Positions 41,748-54,081 of a DNA stretch of 64,000 nucleotides are shown here, piece after piece. The DNA lies in NCBI GenBank assembly GCA_026119935.1, contig JALRMH010000001.1, positions 1,798,001 through 1,862,000 on the forward strand, in the 5' to 3' direction. The position numbers and the translations under genes are program-made. Source of the stretch: Endothia cerciana. Its lineage: Eukaryota > Ascomycota > Sordariomycetes > Diaporthales > Cryphonectriaceae. Each line of letters begins with the position of its first letter. The first letter of the stretch is position 1. The notes beneath the pieces are model-generated. The model saw nothing but the letters and a program-made list of their open reading frames with translations. It was not told where the DNA came from and ran no database searches.

Positions 41748-43835
41748 GGCAGATGGTAGCAGCTTCCTGAGAGGATGATAGTTTGCGTTGATAGTGGTGC
41801 TATTGACACACGACAATATCATTTTCATAAACGAACTTCAGCAGACTACTGAGGATAGGAACACCATGGCAGGAAACGGCGAGGATTTGAAACCTGCCTG
41901 AATGTAGAGATCGAATGAGAGGGCGATCAAAGGTGAGGACTTCGGAGAACTTGATCCTCTTGCACTCTGATTGGGAGGACAGCGCGACGAGGAGTCGCTT
42001 GAGGAGCGTGAGAACGAGGAAATCGAGATTGGGCGCCAAGAGCATAAAGAGTCCAGAGATACCCAAACACGGCCGGCAGCCTATTTGAGGGTGAACCACC
42101 ATGGAGCTGATGGGGGGGTCAGTGGCACACGGAAGACCCTCAAAGTGGAGAGACTTCACGGGAGAGCGGAGGCGGCTCGTCGCCAGGCCGCAAATGGAAA
42201 TGTGGCTGTTCACATGCATCACATCCGGGGCCGGCCGCCTTCTACAAGCTTGGAGGTCAGACGACTCGGGCTCAGGACGCGTTTGTGCACCAGACCCAGT
42301 AAAGTTATGCAGGGTGTAGCTACGGGGCAGCACACACGACGCAGCTCAGGCGAAGGCAGATCGCCGGATCCTGTGCCGCGAGAGGCTTCCTCGGGTTCCT
42401 GGAGGGGGCGGTCATCTCCCCCCCCGGGGGGGCCTGCAGGGTGATGCGGTGTTGGATAATGTGCTGGAAGTCATGTCTGGAAACAAAGGGTCTTCGCTTC
42501 CCTACGACCTGAAACATCGTGCTCGGGTCGAGTTGGAGTGGTGAGATGATCGGCTGCGGCGCAGAGCCTCGGCGCTGCTGAGGAGACAATCTGTCAGGTC
42601 TAGACCGCGAGCTCTGCACCTGGTCCAGTAGTCTAGGGACCGGTGGCCTCAAAACGTACTTGCCGTCGGTTTTTGGCCATGCAGGAACCCGGGGTTCCTA
42701 TATTCCGTGCTGCTGTCGTCGTCGTCCTGCACGACAGCGAGTTGGCGCTAGATGCTGGTGGAAACTAAAGTGCCAAAATACATTGGTACCCGTCGGTTTG
42801 TATGTTGTAGGGTTGCATTATAGCCCTGTCGCAGCCATCGCACATGGCACATTGGCACTACTGTGTGACCTCTCCTGCCATTTGCGTACCGACTCTAGCT
42901 ATGATAAGGCACCATCATGTGCGCTTGGTGTAATGGGAGTTTTGTAACGTTACGACATCAATCTTCGCGCTCCGGCCGGACCAGCTCGACACAGGTTGTA
43001 CCATACATAGTAGCATTCCAACCGGCCCGCAATGGGGGTGAAGGGATGCCGGAGCCCTACTGGCAGGCCGGCTCTGACTAGCTGGCATGAGTGGTTCTGT
43101 GATGCATCTCCCTAGGTAGCAGGTATGCGTGATCTCGGAAGATGCCCGCATGCAGCCCGGTGTAGGAATGTGTGCTTTCAGCTGACGGGCTGCCACATCC
43201 GCATCCCCATCCCTTCCTCCACGCGTATGGATTGCTATGCAAGCTATCGACAGTCCTCAAGTGAAGGGGGAGTGCGCATACCGAAAGAGGAAGTTCTCAA
43301 GGACGGCTCTATTGACCCCCGAGGCGGCCCATGTAGGTAGTGCTATCAGGCCCAGGGGCCTGGGGAACGTCACGATGCCACGTTTTGGTGTGCACACTGG
43401 CATCTCAGGGTCAAGTTCACCTGTGCCAGCAAGCGAAATGTGACCATGTCCCCAGTCATATTCGCGAACCAGATCGTATATCCGCACACCAAGGTTGCGC
43501 ACCAGAGGTCAGGGCTTATCTGACCAGCGTCAGCGGATACCGGGAAAGTCAAGAGGCTCTTTCGGTGTCTTAAGGCCACGCAATCCAAGGGATGAGACCA
43601 CTGCGAGAAAGGTACCGAGGCCTTGAATTTGCCCAGCATCCGAGTGTCCATCGTGTTACCTATTCCCCATCTTTGAGAGAAGGGAGGGATGGTGTGTCCA
43701 GAGAGGCATGAGACTATATAGTACATGTCTCTCCTCCAGGCGCTCTGGTCCAGAGTAGCTCTGAGTGGCTCCCCAAAGTAATTTCGTTTCATTGTACAAA
43801 TATTGTACTGTACATACTAGTCGTTGCGTGCCACC
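41748..43835. other. Intergenic region, about 2.1 kb
   Basis: Several open frames of 70-180 codons occur on both strands, but none has a recognisable motif, start context or splice pattern. Confidence 0.5.
43715..43721 (+). promoter_or_regulatory. Possible TATA box of the chitinase gene
   Basis: TATATAG lies 115 bp upstream of the chitinase ATG. Confidence 0.35.
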
Positions 43836-45940
43836 ATGCTGTCTACACTTGCAAGTCTTGTCTCCCTGGCCGGCGTCGTCTCCGCCGTGGGACAGAATGT
43901 CGTATACTGGGGCCAAAATGGCGGTGGCACCGTCGAGGATAATGATCTCTCGACATACTGCACATCTACGTCCGGGATTGACATTCTGGTCCTGGCCTTT
44001 CTATGTAAGTCTGCAAAGCCGTGGCCTTCCCTCGTGAAAAGAGACATTGCTAATGGGGAGGCGCACAGACGAGTTCGGGGTCAACTCAGGTAGCATCCCT
44101 TCGGGCACTATTGGCCAGAGCTGTTTCATCTCTTCGAGCAACGGCGAGGGACAAGACTGCGATGATCTTGCATCAGCAATAGCCACGTGTCAAGATGCCG
44201 GTGTCACGATCATCCTGTCCATAGGAGGCGCTTCCGGCTCATACTCGCTTGAGGATGATGCCCAAGCGGAGGAGATCGGACAATACCTCTGGGATGCCTA
44301 TGGTATGTAATATCTTGTTTGATTGAGCTATCGAGGCCTTGAATCCTCTAGGGCCTCCACATTTCGAAACTCCTCTAACTGCTTGAATCTACAGGCAACT
44401 CAGGAAACACCACCGTCGAGCGGCCATTTGGCGATGTTTTCGTAAACGGATTCGACTTTGACATCGGTAGGCAACTAGTTTTGTTTTATCCTTCGGAGTT
44501 GAGTCTTCAAATCTCACGGCATAGAGGCCGAGGCACACGAAGGCGCAAAGGCGTGCTCGTAGCAGATTCCCTAAAGAAACTCAATGTCTCGAATGAAAAC
44601 TAACTCCGGTCTCAGAATTGAATGATGGGTATTCGCAATATTATCCCGCTGTAGGTGCATTACCGCTTCTAAGTAGGACTCCATGGTAAAGAACTGCCTA
44701 CTCACGAAATCTTGTTAGATGATCTCGACGCTCCGGACAAACTTTGAAAGCGATCCCGATAACACCTACTATATCACGGGGGCGCCGCAATGCCCGATTC
44801 CGGAGCCGAATAGTTAGTCGCCCGTTTCTTTACTCCTTTTTCGTTCTCTTTCATGCCCGCTGAAGAGGATGATGCACCGTTCCCTGAGGCTTCGGGGTGC
44901 TGTAGTTGCCTCACAACGTGGAAACTATTGTAGCATCTTTAACGAACGAGGCGTGAACCCCGTGCTCGGCAACGATAACAAGAACTTTGTTCTGACACTC
45001 TCTTGCATCTAGTGGGAGTCATTATTGGCAATGCTACCTTTGACTACCTTTGGGTTCAGTGGTACAATAACAACAATTATAGCGCTGACCCTTGCGCACT
45101 GCCATTCAACGGCAATGCGCCTTTCAACTGTAAGTGTCTATTCAGTCTGGCCTCGGTCTCCGGTTTGCCGCTGACATGGATGTTTAGACGATGATTGGGT
45201 TAGCTATACGGCCACAACGCCGTCCGCGGATGCTGAAATTTTGTGAGTGGCCTCTTTGTTATCAAGCTTCGATTCCTCTATCGACCTACGGTCGTGTGGG
45301 GGCGTATCACACCTCATATGGAACTACTTTAATCAGATTGCTTAAAACGCAAAAGTGTTCACGAATTCTCTACTAGCCTCCAAAGAATTATCAGTTAGAG
45401 GCTTTAGATTCAATAACTGACTTGCCCCTTCGCAGCATCGGCGTACCAGCTTCAACCCTCGCCGCCAACGGCGGTACAAGTGGCGAGACATACTACATCA
45501 CGCCCGACCAGCTCGCCGAGCTCATCGGCGAGTACGGGAACGCAACACGTTTTGGCGGCATCATGATGTGGTCAGCGGGCTTTTCGGACTCCAATGTGAA
45601 CGACGGGTGCACGTACGCTCAAGAGGCACACGCGATCCTCGAGTACGGCAGTCCGTGCTCGGATGGGCCCAGCAGCGTGTCGATCTCGACCACTGCGTCG
45701 CAGACGACGCTGACTACCTCTACCACCAGCGTGTCTGTGACGACGACGGGGGCGCCGACGACGACGACGACGACGACGACGGGGACGGGCACGGGGACGA
45801 CGACTAGCGCAGCATCCGGAACAGGCACGCCGCTTGCGGAGTGGGCTCAGTGTGGCGGAGAGGGCTACACCGGATCGACCAACTGTGAAAGCCCTTACTC
45901 GTGTGTGTGCACCGGCGATTGGTGGTGTCAGTGCGAGTAG
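43836..45940 (+). CDS. Secreted class III chitinase (GH18) with C-terminal CBM1, 426 aa
   Basis: Eight exons: 43836-44004, 44069-44302, 44395-44466, 44616-44650, 44719-44812, 45013-45129, 45188-45242 and 45436-45940. The total is in phase. The enzyme hydrolyses chitin, in wall remodelling or attack on other fungi. After the signal peptide (MLSTLASLVSLAGVVSAV) come NVVYWGQNGGG, IILSIGGASGSYSL and the active-site strand GFDFDIE. Its catalytic Glu159 is split by intron 3. YLWVQWYNNNNYS, FIGVPASTLAANGG and FGGIMMWSAGFSD complete the barrel. A Thr-rich linker leads to a cellulose-binding CBM1 (WAQCGGEGYTGSTNCESPYSC....WWCQCE). Introns 5 and 7 (200 and 193 bp) are long for this window, so a small missed exon is possible. 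Confidence 0.88.
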
Positions 45941-47288
45941 GTCCCGAGGAGGTCTGTGCTGAGCAGGTATTCGTGCTCCCTTATCGTTGTTTCACTTGCA
46001 GTATGATTACTCTTTCACGATGTACATATTCATACCTTTATTCGTTGTTGTCGTTCGTTACAACTTTTATACCAGAGGATTTGGAAGCTTGGAAGGAGAT
46101 ACCCACTCGTTACGGAGGATCAGTTTTTCAGTACCAGTCTACCCAAGAGGAACTTGGTTGATATTTACGCTCAGTGTGAGACCCGGTCCCAACGTCGGTG
46201 AATGTACCGTATTTAGAGTTGTCATGTCTCCGATCAAGGACGCAAATAACGCCATATGCCCTCAAACCCACAGAATCCGTGCGAATAGTGTATCAGGAGT
46301 CAATAATATGATCTCGGCCTCTGGGCAGCAAGTGTTGCATGCGGAAATTGAAAGGAGTTCTAATCATGTCTAACACCTGTACGTGGCCGGCCGTCTTGCC
46401 GCCTGCTTCCGAGTCGGCTCAGGTCACCCTGGTGTTGAATCCGTTCTGCCATACAATACATGTCCAAGAGGGAATAAGCAGCAGAAATGTCATCCTATCA
46501 TGTGGGATAAGGGTTCGGCCTAGCCCTAAACAGCCACGCGGAGTTGAAGCCTCCCACATTTCCTCGACATTGGGGACAATGGGTGCTTGCTCTGCGCGAC
46601 TCGAAAAGCTGGCGGCATGCGACTCCCTGACCGACGACAAACTGCAAAACACAGCAATGTCAACAGGTAATACAGACCTTAACGATGAAGATCATGTGTA
46701 AGCGATACTGGGCAGCAACAACGTAACTCTGCCTTGCCAGTATTAATATGAATTTGCTACCACCCCCCCCCCCCCGTGGAATTCGGTCGCCAAGTGAACC
46801 TCGGCCACAGCATGGGCCAGAGAGTTTCCAACCGTATTTCTTCAAGATGAAAACCGATTTATGCAAGTACCCCGGGTACATGATTAGATGACTTCACAAA
46901 AAGTGTGCCTTGCCTCCTTCGATCCACACCAACGATTCCGAGATCCTTTGGCCCGAGATCCTTTGGGCCCACCTGGGCAGGTCGGGGCTTGGTTTGAGCC
47001 AGGCTGACCGTGAGGCATCCTACTGGCAGCATGTCCTGTCCACTCATTTCATAGTGATCTTCAATGCAGGATTCATCTTGTCTGGTCCCATCGCTCTTGG
47101 TATTTGGGTATGCACCGCCGCCCGACTAATGTCGGCTAATCGGCAAACGGCGTGATCGAGAGGGCTGCGCCACAGTCATCATCTGGCACAATCATCATTT
47201 GACACTTCTATATCTGCTTCGCTCAGCTGACCGTGTGCTACACTGAAATTCCTAAAGATGTCACCATTACACCTCCCCACCCAACAAC
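45941..47288. other. Intergenic region
   Basis: Nothing supported. A C run occurs at 46763-46775 and a short tandem duplication, GAGATCCTTTGG(G)CCC, near 46937-46970. Confidence 0.5.
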
Positions 47289-48885
47289 ATGCCACCAACA
47301 GCGGTCAAGTCAGGGCCAGACCTGAAAATCCAAGTGGACGGAATCGGGCGCGCATATCAACCAGGAGATGTCATCACAGGCCGCGTCTTGAGACAATCAC
47401 ATATTGTCTCTCCAATGGCAACAGTGGAAATCCAACTGCTGGGTCGAGCTAAGGTCAAACTAGGTAAGACTCAATACAACGGGCAATCGACCTATACAAC
47501 CTATTACCGCGGTCGGTTCAACTTCTTCGACGACAGCACTCGGAGGCAGCTTTACCATGGACCTATACATATTCCTCGCGATGGACCTGGAGAGTCGTGG
47601 GAATTCGCAATCAAGATTCCCTCAAACCCGTCGCCTCAAGCCCTCCTGAGTGAGCACAGCGACCCAAGGAGCAGCTTTTTGCCTCTTGACTCGACCACCA
47701 TTTCTTCTTCGCAGCTACCGGGCACTTTCTCTGGCAAAGGCCATTCCTCCAGCAAAGAATACCAAACTTACGTCGAGTATTTTCTCAAGGCTTCCTTGGC
47801 ACAACAAAGCAGTCACGGCGATTCCATCACGGCTTCGCTTCCCATCCCATTTCGAGCCCAACCTCTCCCGTACCAAACGGGCTGGTCTGCTCTCAAAAGA
47901 CATTCACAAGGTGGTAAAGTCATCTCACAACGCCTTGTGCCTGGGATGGAGAATGCCCACCTAAGTTTGAAGCAAAAGACTCAGAGGCTCTTCCACTCGT
48001 CCAAGGTCCCAAGCCTGGGGTTGGTGGCCCAGGTGGACTATCCGGGCACCATACAACTAGGTGCACAGGTCCCTCTGCAGGTAAAAATCATACCAGATCG
48101 TTGGAATACCAGCGAGGTAATCCATGATGTTGCCCAGACAGCCATGATCACCTCATTCGAGCTCGTGTTGAAGGCACACACCCATGTCGTAGCCTCAGGC
48201 ACCTTCAACTTATGTACGTTCCTTCCGCGCTGGCGACTAGGTGGCACCTAAATTCGGGCAGAAACTCCAGCTTCATATGACGGCATTGTCTAGATGTCCC
48301 TGGGAGCATTGCGTGCCATGTTTGCTGATTGAGAACCCAACAGATGAGGCGGACGACAACGTGAAGCACCGAATAACTTTTCCCAACTTCTCCCCACCAG
48401 TCGCACGTCCGGTTTCAGCGGAGTCGAAGGACTCCTCAGGTGATCATGATAGTCTGCCGGCCTACCAGGGAAACGACTGTCTTCCCGTGCCGAGCGAGAA
48501 GGCCAAGCTTCCCTCTTACACCACAACACCTCCTTCGCGGTCTTCTCAAGAGGAAGCAGGGCCTTCGACGGTCAGCAGCATGGGCGTTACAACTTCAGAG
48601 GACTTGAGAGAGCCACTGGTGGTGCACATCGGGTGGGATTCGGAGGACAGTCACCCGTTAGATCTCGGTGCTCTGTTCAACTTGCGGATTTATCCCACGT
48701 ATACCTCGGTCTTGGGAAAAAGGATATCAAGACGAGAATCGAAGCCGATATACCCAAGCCTTACGACATGGTGTATCAATCATTATCACTTTCTCGGATA
48801 CAAAATGAAGGTCTTGATCGCGGGGGAGACGGTCAAGTTCGAAGGAGATACACCTGTAGTAGTAGTCGAGGTCAACGACACATGA
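47289..48885 (+). CDS. Arrestin-domain protein, about 488 aa
   Basis: Proposed exons 47289-48213 and 48344-48885. The N-terminal arrestin fold is seen in LKIQVDGIGRAYQPGDVITGRVLRQ, ATVEIQLLGRAKVKLG, GPIHIPRDGPGESWEFAIKIP and YVEYFLKASL. The C-terminal half gives LGLVAQVDYPGTIQLGAQVPLQVKI, a Ser/Pro-rich insert with a possible PY-like LPAYQ, and a last strand block LTTWCINHYHFLGYKMKVLIAGETVKFEG. Fungal alpha-arrestins often link membrane proteins to Rsp5-type ubiquitin ligases. The intron is inferred: donor GTACGT, branch CTGAT, acceptor CAACAG. It keeps phase, giving FNLYEADDN. Other acceptors tested break the frame. Confidence 0.75.
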
Positions 48886-49643
48886 GGTTTGGAAGAGGTC
48901 AGCCGCCCCGAGATTTGGGTCTGCTATGAAGGAATATCGAAAGAACATTCAAATAGTGGCGCAAGCAGACCATATCGGTCGAGCCCCCTGCAAGGCTGTA
49001 CTAGATGAACGGGACAGGGTGATACGGTACTTCCGCATTGCTTGTTGCTGTTGTATAGTGCCTGGCTCTGTCTGAAAGAGATTCATGCCTAACACACTCC
49101 ACTTGCCGAAAGCCTCAGAAAATGATCAACAGGACTGCTTTATAGAAGGGTATATGAGTGAACCTTAGTGTCTGCCGTTTTACTCATCAACTCGACGCAG
49201 TTACATGCGATGACACATGCTCCTGTCAGACGACACAAAGACCCCAGCCGTTGTTCTCATGCAGGTATTTGCAACGACAAATTCGGCCCTTAGCGGGCTC
49301 TGTACCTCCGGCTGAGCCGGTTGCCATACGCATTGGACCTATTAGAGTATATGGAGCAACGTAATGATACCATACGCGTGCATATGTGAAGGAGGGAAAT
49401 GCTACCACACGGACGTATCCGCGGCGCTTTCCGATAAATGTGGAGCCATCAAGTGCCGGCTTTGTTCCGCAAAGCAGAGGAAGGGCGCTCCGGTAAGACA
49501 ATACCGACCTGAAAGACGACGTCGGCCGATCTCGGCCAGCCACAGAGACTCACACTTGTAGTTTATATCAAGAGGAGGCCCGCCCAGTCGTCGAGATTCA
49601 AGCTCTGGTATCTCCACATTGAGAAGAATAAAAAAATTAAAAA
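48886..49643. other. Intergenic region
   Basis: Nothing supported. Confidence 0.5.
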
Positions 49644-50364
49644 ATGACAGCGTGTCCATCAGCCGAGTCCATCGAAGCCAGCCCGGAGCTTCTTCGCACC
49701 TTGGCGGACTTGCATGTGCAAGCCACGGCCGAAGAAGCCTATGTCAGTACTCGTGGGCCCGCGTCGACGGCAATCGACAAATTTGTCGCCCTCGACGCGG
49801 ACAAATGTGCCGCGGTCTACCTGCTCCTCCGCGGTACGGGCGCGAGGCGTGTTGTCGAGGCTGGCACGAGCTTTGGCCTGAGCACGATCTACCTTGCGCT
49901 GGCCGTGGGACAGAATGTGCACGGAGACGCGACCCAAGGAAGGGTCATCGCCACGGAGAACGAGGCGGCCAAGGCGGCCAAGGCCAGGGAACACTGGAAG
50001 CGGGCGGGCTCCGAGGTTGAGCCCTTCATCGAGCTTCGCGAAGGTGATATCCTTCAGACGTTGAAGGGCGACTTGCCCAGCGCGGTGGATTTCCTGCTTC
50101 TTGATAGTACGTCTGCCTCATAACCCTGACTTACATGGGGGCCTGCGCTGATACACACGGGCAGTCTGGACCCCTCTGGCACTGCCAACACTCAAGTTGG
50201 TACAGCCGCAGCTGAGGAGAGGGGGAATGGTTGTTGTGGACAATGTAGAGGCCGCAAAGGAAGGCTATCGTGATCTCATGGAGTACATCAGCAAGCCGGA
50301 GAACGGTTTCAGGAGTATGAATCTTCCGTTCTCCGGGGGCTTGCAGCTGATCGTCCGGGTCTAG
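49644..50364 (+). CDS. SAM-dependent O-methyltransferase-like protein, 220 aa
   Basis: Exons 49644-50106 and 50165-50364, with a 58-bp intron. A Rossmann-fold methyltransferase of the small-molecule O-methyltransferase type. Motif I is VVEAGTSFGLSTIYLAL (near residues 73-89). A later acidic strand is FLLLDIWTPLALPTLKL, joined across the splice site, followed by LRRGGMVVVDNV. The C-terminus reads FSGGLQLIVRV, a normal end for this group. There is no signal peptide. The acceptor molecule is unknown. Bacterial and fungal relatives in the DUF1442-like set often lack proven substrates. Confidence 0.8.
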
Positions 50365-50873
50365 TAGCCGCCAGCACTGGTCTTCATCTCTTCCATGGGC
50401 TGGCTCTGTCACAAAAAGCGCAGGACTATCAAACAAACCGTCCCCACAGTTAATACTGTTTGACTCCAGGATGTGGAGATTTGCCCCAGAGACCTACGGT
50501 AGACCCCGCGTCAAGAATCTGGGGGTTAGCGTAAATCCGGGGTCATATCCGGGGTCCATCCATTTCATCTGGTATTAGTGCCGGGTCCACTACCGACAAG
50601 ATCAACGGCTGTGCCTCTGCGTATGCGCTCCAGTCAAATTGCAGGACAGCTGCAGAGGCTATTCCGGTGAACAAGCCCCCAGCCGGTTCGTCCAGATTGA
50701 GGAAGCCGGTCTGTCGACAATGACGTTGTTGCCGGTTGAGTGGACGATTGGGGGGAAAACAAAGAGGGGGGGTGGTCAAGAACGCAGGTGGTTGGTTTAT
50801 GTAAAGACATTGACATGGCGCTCTCGTTTTTCACTGGACCAAGATCGGGCAGTCTTTGCGTTTTAAGACTCGC
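50365..50873. other. Intergenic region
   Basis: Nothing supported; the promoter of the next transporter probably lies here. Confidence 0.5.
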
Positions 50874-52755
50874 ATGTTCCGACAACCAGACTTACTTTCC
50901 AATGCTGATGGTGACCCTGTGAACCGTGCGATCATGATTCAGACCAATTGGTTCGGCCGTGGCTTCAAGCTGCGAGCCGCAATTACAATCGCGTGTCAAA
51001 TGGTGTGTCTTTCCGAGCCCTGCGATTTCGTTCATAGGAAAATACCGCCATCCTTAGGCCTTCAAGCCTGCTGAAACATCAACCGCGACCGTCAATAGGC
51101 CTTCGTACTATTCGGATATGATCAAGGTGTTTTCTCCGGCATCGTTGGTAACGAGGACTGGCTCGATACCTTTGGCTACCCAGGTAGCGCCCTCGAAGGC
51201 ATCATCGTCTCGATTTATAATCTTGGGGCCTTCTCGGGCTGCATTCTAGCGTTCTTCATCTGCGAGAAGACGGGCAGACGGCTTGCTATGTGGATAGCAA
51301 TGTCCTTCATCATAGTGAGCAACACATCACAACAAGACCACGAAGAGGATACTGGTCGGCTGACTTCGACATCACAGGTCGGAGCTGCTCTTCAAGCATC
51401 GGCGTTCACCGTCCCGCATATCATGATAGCCCGATACATCACCGGTATTGGCACTGGAATCGAGACCAGCACCGTGCCGATGTATCAGTCTGAGCTATGC
51501 GAAGCGTCCAGGCGAGGTCGCCTGGTCTCCTCCGAGCCGCTGTTTGTTGGCCTTGGTATCGAAATCGCGTACTGGTTTGACTACGGCATGAGCTTCGTAC
51601 TGGATCCAGCCTCCGTTGCCTGGAGGCTTCCAATCGCATGCCAGGTGATATTCGCATTTGTACGAACAATGCTACCCTTACTACACAATCTCTCAGTAGC
51701 TCTCTGACACCGATGCAGTTCGTAATCTTGTTGGTGTTTGGCCTCCCGGAGTCCCCGCGGTATCTCTATGCCCAGGAAAGAAATGAGGAGGCCCTTGAAG
51801 TCCTTTGCAAGGTATACGACAAGCCTCCCGACGATCCGAAGATCACCAAGGAGCGACAAGAGATTCTCGAGGTCCTGAATATGGAAAAGGGCCAAGGCGA
51901 GTACCGATGGTCACAACTCTTCAAGCGCGACGAGGTGCAAACCGGAAGAAGGGTCCTCCTTGCATATGGAATGCAGTTCATGAACCAGATGGGCGGCATC
52001 AACTTGGTGGTCTACTATATCACCTCTGTGCTGCAGGACAACGTCGGACTCTCAAGAAACCTCTCCCTGCTGCTGGGTGGCGTCATTAACGCGATGTTCT
52101 TCATCGGGTCCCTATTCCCGACGTTTTTCTTGGATCGGTACGGCCGGCGGAAGCCTATGATGTGGGGATCCTTCGGCCTAGGTGTTTGCATGATGATGAT
52201 TGCTATCCTGCTCAGCTTCCAAGACCGGGGAGGGCAGACAGCGAAGGGTACATCGTCTGCCAGTGTTGCTTTCTTCTTCCTCTACATGGTGAGTTGCACT
52301 GGCCCAGATGTCGTGAATAGTGAGCTGACTACTCGCTCCCCTGGCAGCTTATCTTTGGTGCAACCGGAAATTGCATTCCTTGGGTATACGTTCCGGAGAT
52401 CCTCCCTCTCCATGTGCGCGCGAAGGGCACTGCGGTCGGCATATCTAGCAATTGGCTGTGGAACTTCTTCGTTGTCATGATCACCCCGACGCTCCTGACG
52501 AATCTGAAGTGGAAGGGCTATCTCATTTTCATGTGCCTCAACTTCGCGTTCGTCCCGCTCGTGTACTTCTGCTATCCTGAGACGACAAATCTCACCCTGG
52601 AGGAGATCGATTGGTTGTTTCTGGAGGAAGACGTCGTAAGGACGAGCAGGAGGGTTGCGAAGCATGGATGGGGAGACGACAACCCGTGGCAGAGGAGGGC
52701 AAACCGAGTGTCTATGCCAGAAAAGCATGCTGATTCCAAGATCGAGAATGTCTAG
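50874..52755 (+). CDS. MFS sugar porter, 534 aa, five exons
   Basis: Exons 50874-51002, 51099-51314, 51378-51659, 51719-52288 and 52348-52755, all phase 0. Proton-coupled sugar transporter. Marks: FVLFGYDQGVFSGIV in helix 1, CEKTGRRLAM, RYITGIGTGIETSTVPMYQSE, FGLPESPRYLYAQ, GMQFMNQMGGINLVVYYIT, DRYGRRKPMMWG, PWVYVPEILPLHVRAKGTAVG and PETTNLTLEEIDWLF. About twelve helices with a large central loop. The N-terminus is short (MFRQPDLLSNADGD); the ATG at 50874 is the first in frame. Each intron restores a family block exactly. Substrate unknown. Confidence 0.9.
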
Positions 52756-54081
52756 AATGGAGGTACGGGAGTGGTAAATGGGGATTATGAGAACGAACTC
52801 GACCATGTTATAGAACTATACTGTGGCCAGAACCACATATACCGGACCGACTGTTCTGATGTATACGAGAGAGTTGATCAATTTGTCTCTACGGCGATTG
52901 GGGGCCTTCTGGGCTGTACAACCTTCCCACCGTACTTCATTCTGAGCTTCTAAGACCCAAATGTCTCAACTCGTTGCCTACCTGTACTGGTAAATACTCT
53001 TCATCCTGGCATTAAATCTCTCTCCTGGTATCAGACAATTGGTCGCCCGCTTGTGAGATGAACCAGCCTAGGGATTCCCAATTTCAACGTGACGGCTTTG
53101 TGGGATAATTATCAATGATATGATTGGTATACGGCTGCTCTCCTGGCTTTAGACAGCTAAACTCAACCGCCGATTCAATGTCACTCTTGCGAATATCCAT
53201 TCTCAACGTAGTATCTGTTTCTTCTGCATACGAGAGTCTCTCATTACCTGCATCGCTTATATTTCGCTGAAGCCGCCCGAGTATCCAGCCGGGCGACGAT
53301 ATGAGGAATGAATTGCACATATAATCTCACATGTGAATAAATTAATCATACTTCATTAGGCTCAACTTCATTCAGTTGCGCTATCATGGAAGGCATGGAA
53401 CAGAGGCGAGGACGAAATCCAAGAGGCCCTGGGCTTAATTTCATCCCGGAGAAGGTGCACATATCCCTGTCCAATTGCCAGATCGGGATCCATGCTTGCT
53501 GCTTATTGGACAGCCTCATCTGATGCCCGGAATCATTAATGAGTTGAGAATAGACAGTGGTTCAGCTATGCTATATTTGAGTGTATTGCAGATCTTCAGG
53601 GAGCTACAAATGGGAGCGCTCATCTGTACAGCGAGCCAAACAAAAGGGCACTTGGAAATATAGGCCCTTGTCTGCTATAAGATGCCCAGAACATCCTATC
53701 TCATGCAGAGTTTTTCGCAAATATCGGCGGTGGTGATAGGGGTGTCGGCTGTTGTGACAGCTTGCTTTTACGACATTGACATATCTTTAGGAATCAGCAC
53801 AATGCGTCTGTATCTTATAGGACGGTAACTAGATTTCTGATGGTCTCATAGTCTATTAGGTTCTACTTATTCACATACAGCCAGTTCTTAACAACAAACT
53901 CGTATCTTCCACTTTGTCGCAAATTCGCTGGGACTCGAATCTAGTGGCTCGATACCGCGCACACAAAACATTCCTCCAGATGCCTCATACTTCTCATACT
54001 TAAGCGGACGGACATCGAGATACTGACACAGAAATATCCGAAGGTGTGATCCTAAGAAGGTCACGTCTTCTTGGCACGGTA
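52756..54081. other. Intergenic region between convergent genes
   Basis: Nothing supported. It is more AT-rich than its neighbours. Confidence 0.5.

Noticed and set aside
41800..42333. 177-codon minus-strand frame between GH28 and chitinase
   Set aside because: No recognisable motif, signal, start context or neighbour logic; random open frames of this size occur in this GC range.
42900..43573. Several small overlapping frames upstream of the chitinase
   Set aside because: None has motifs, and they contradict each other in strand and frame.
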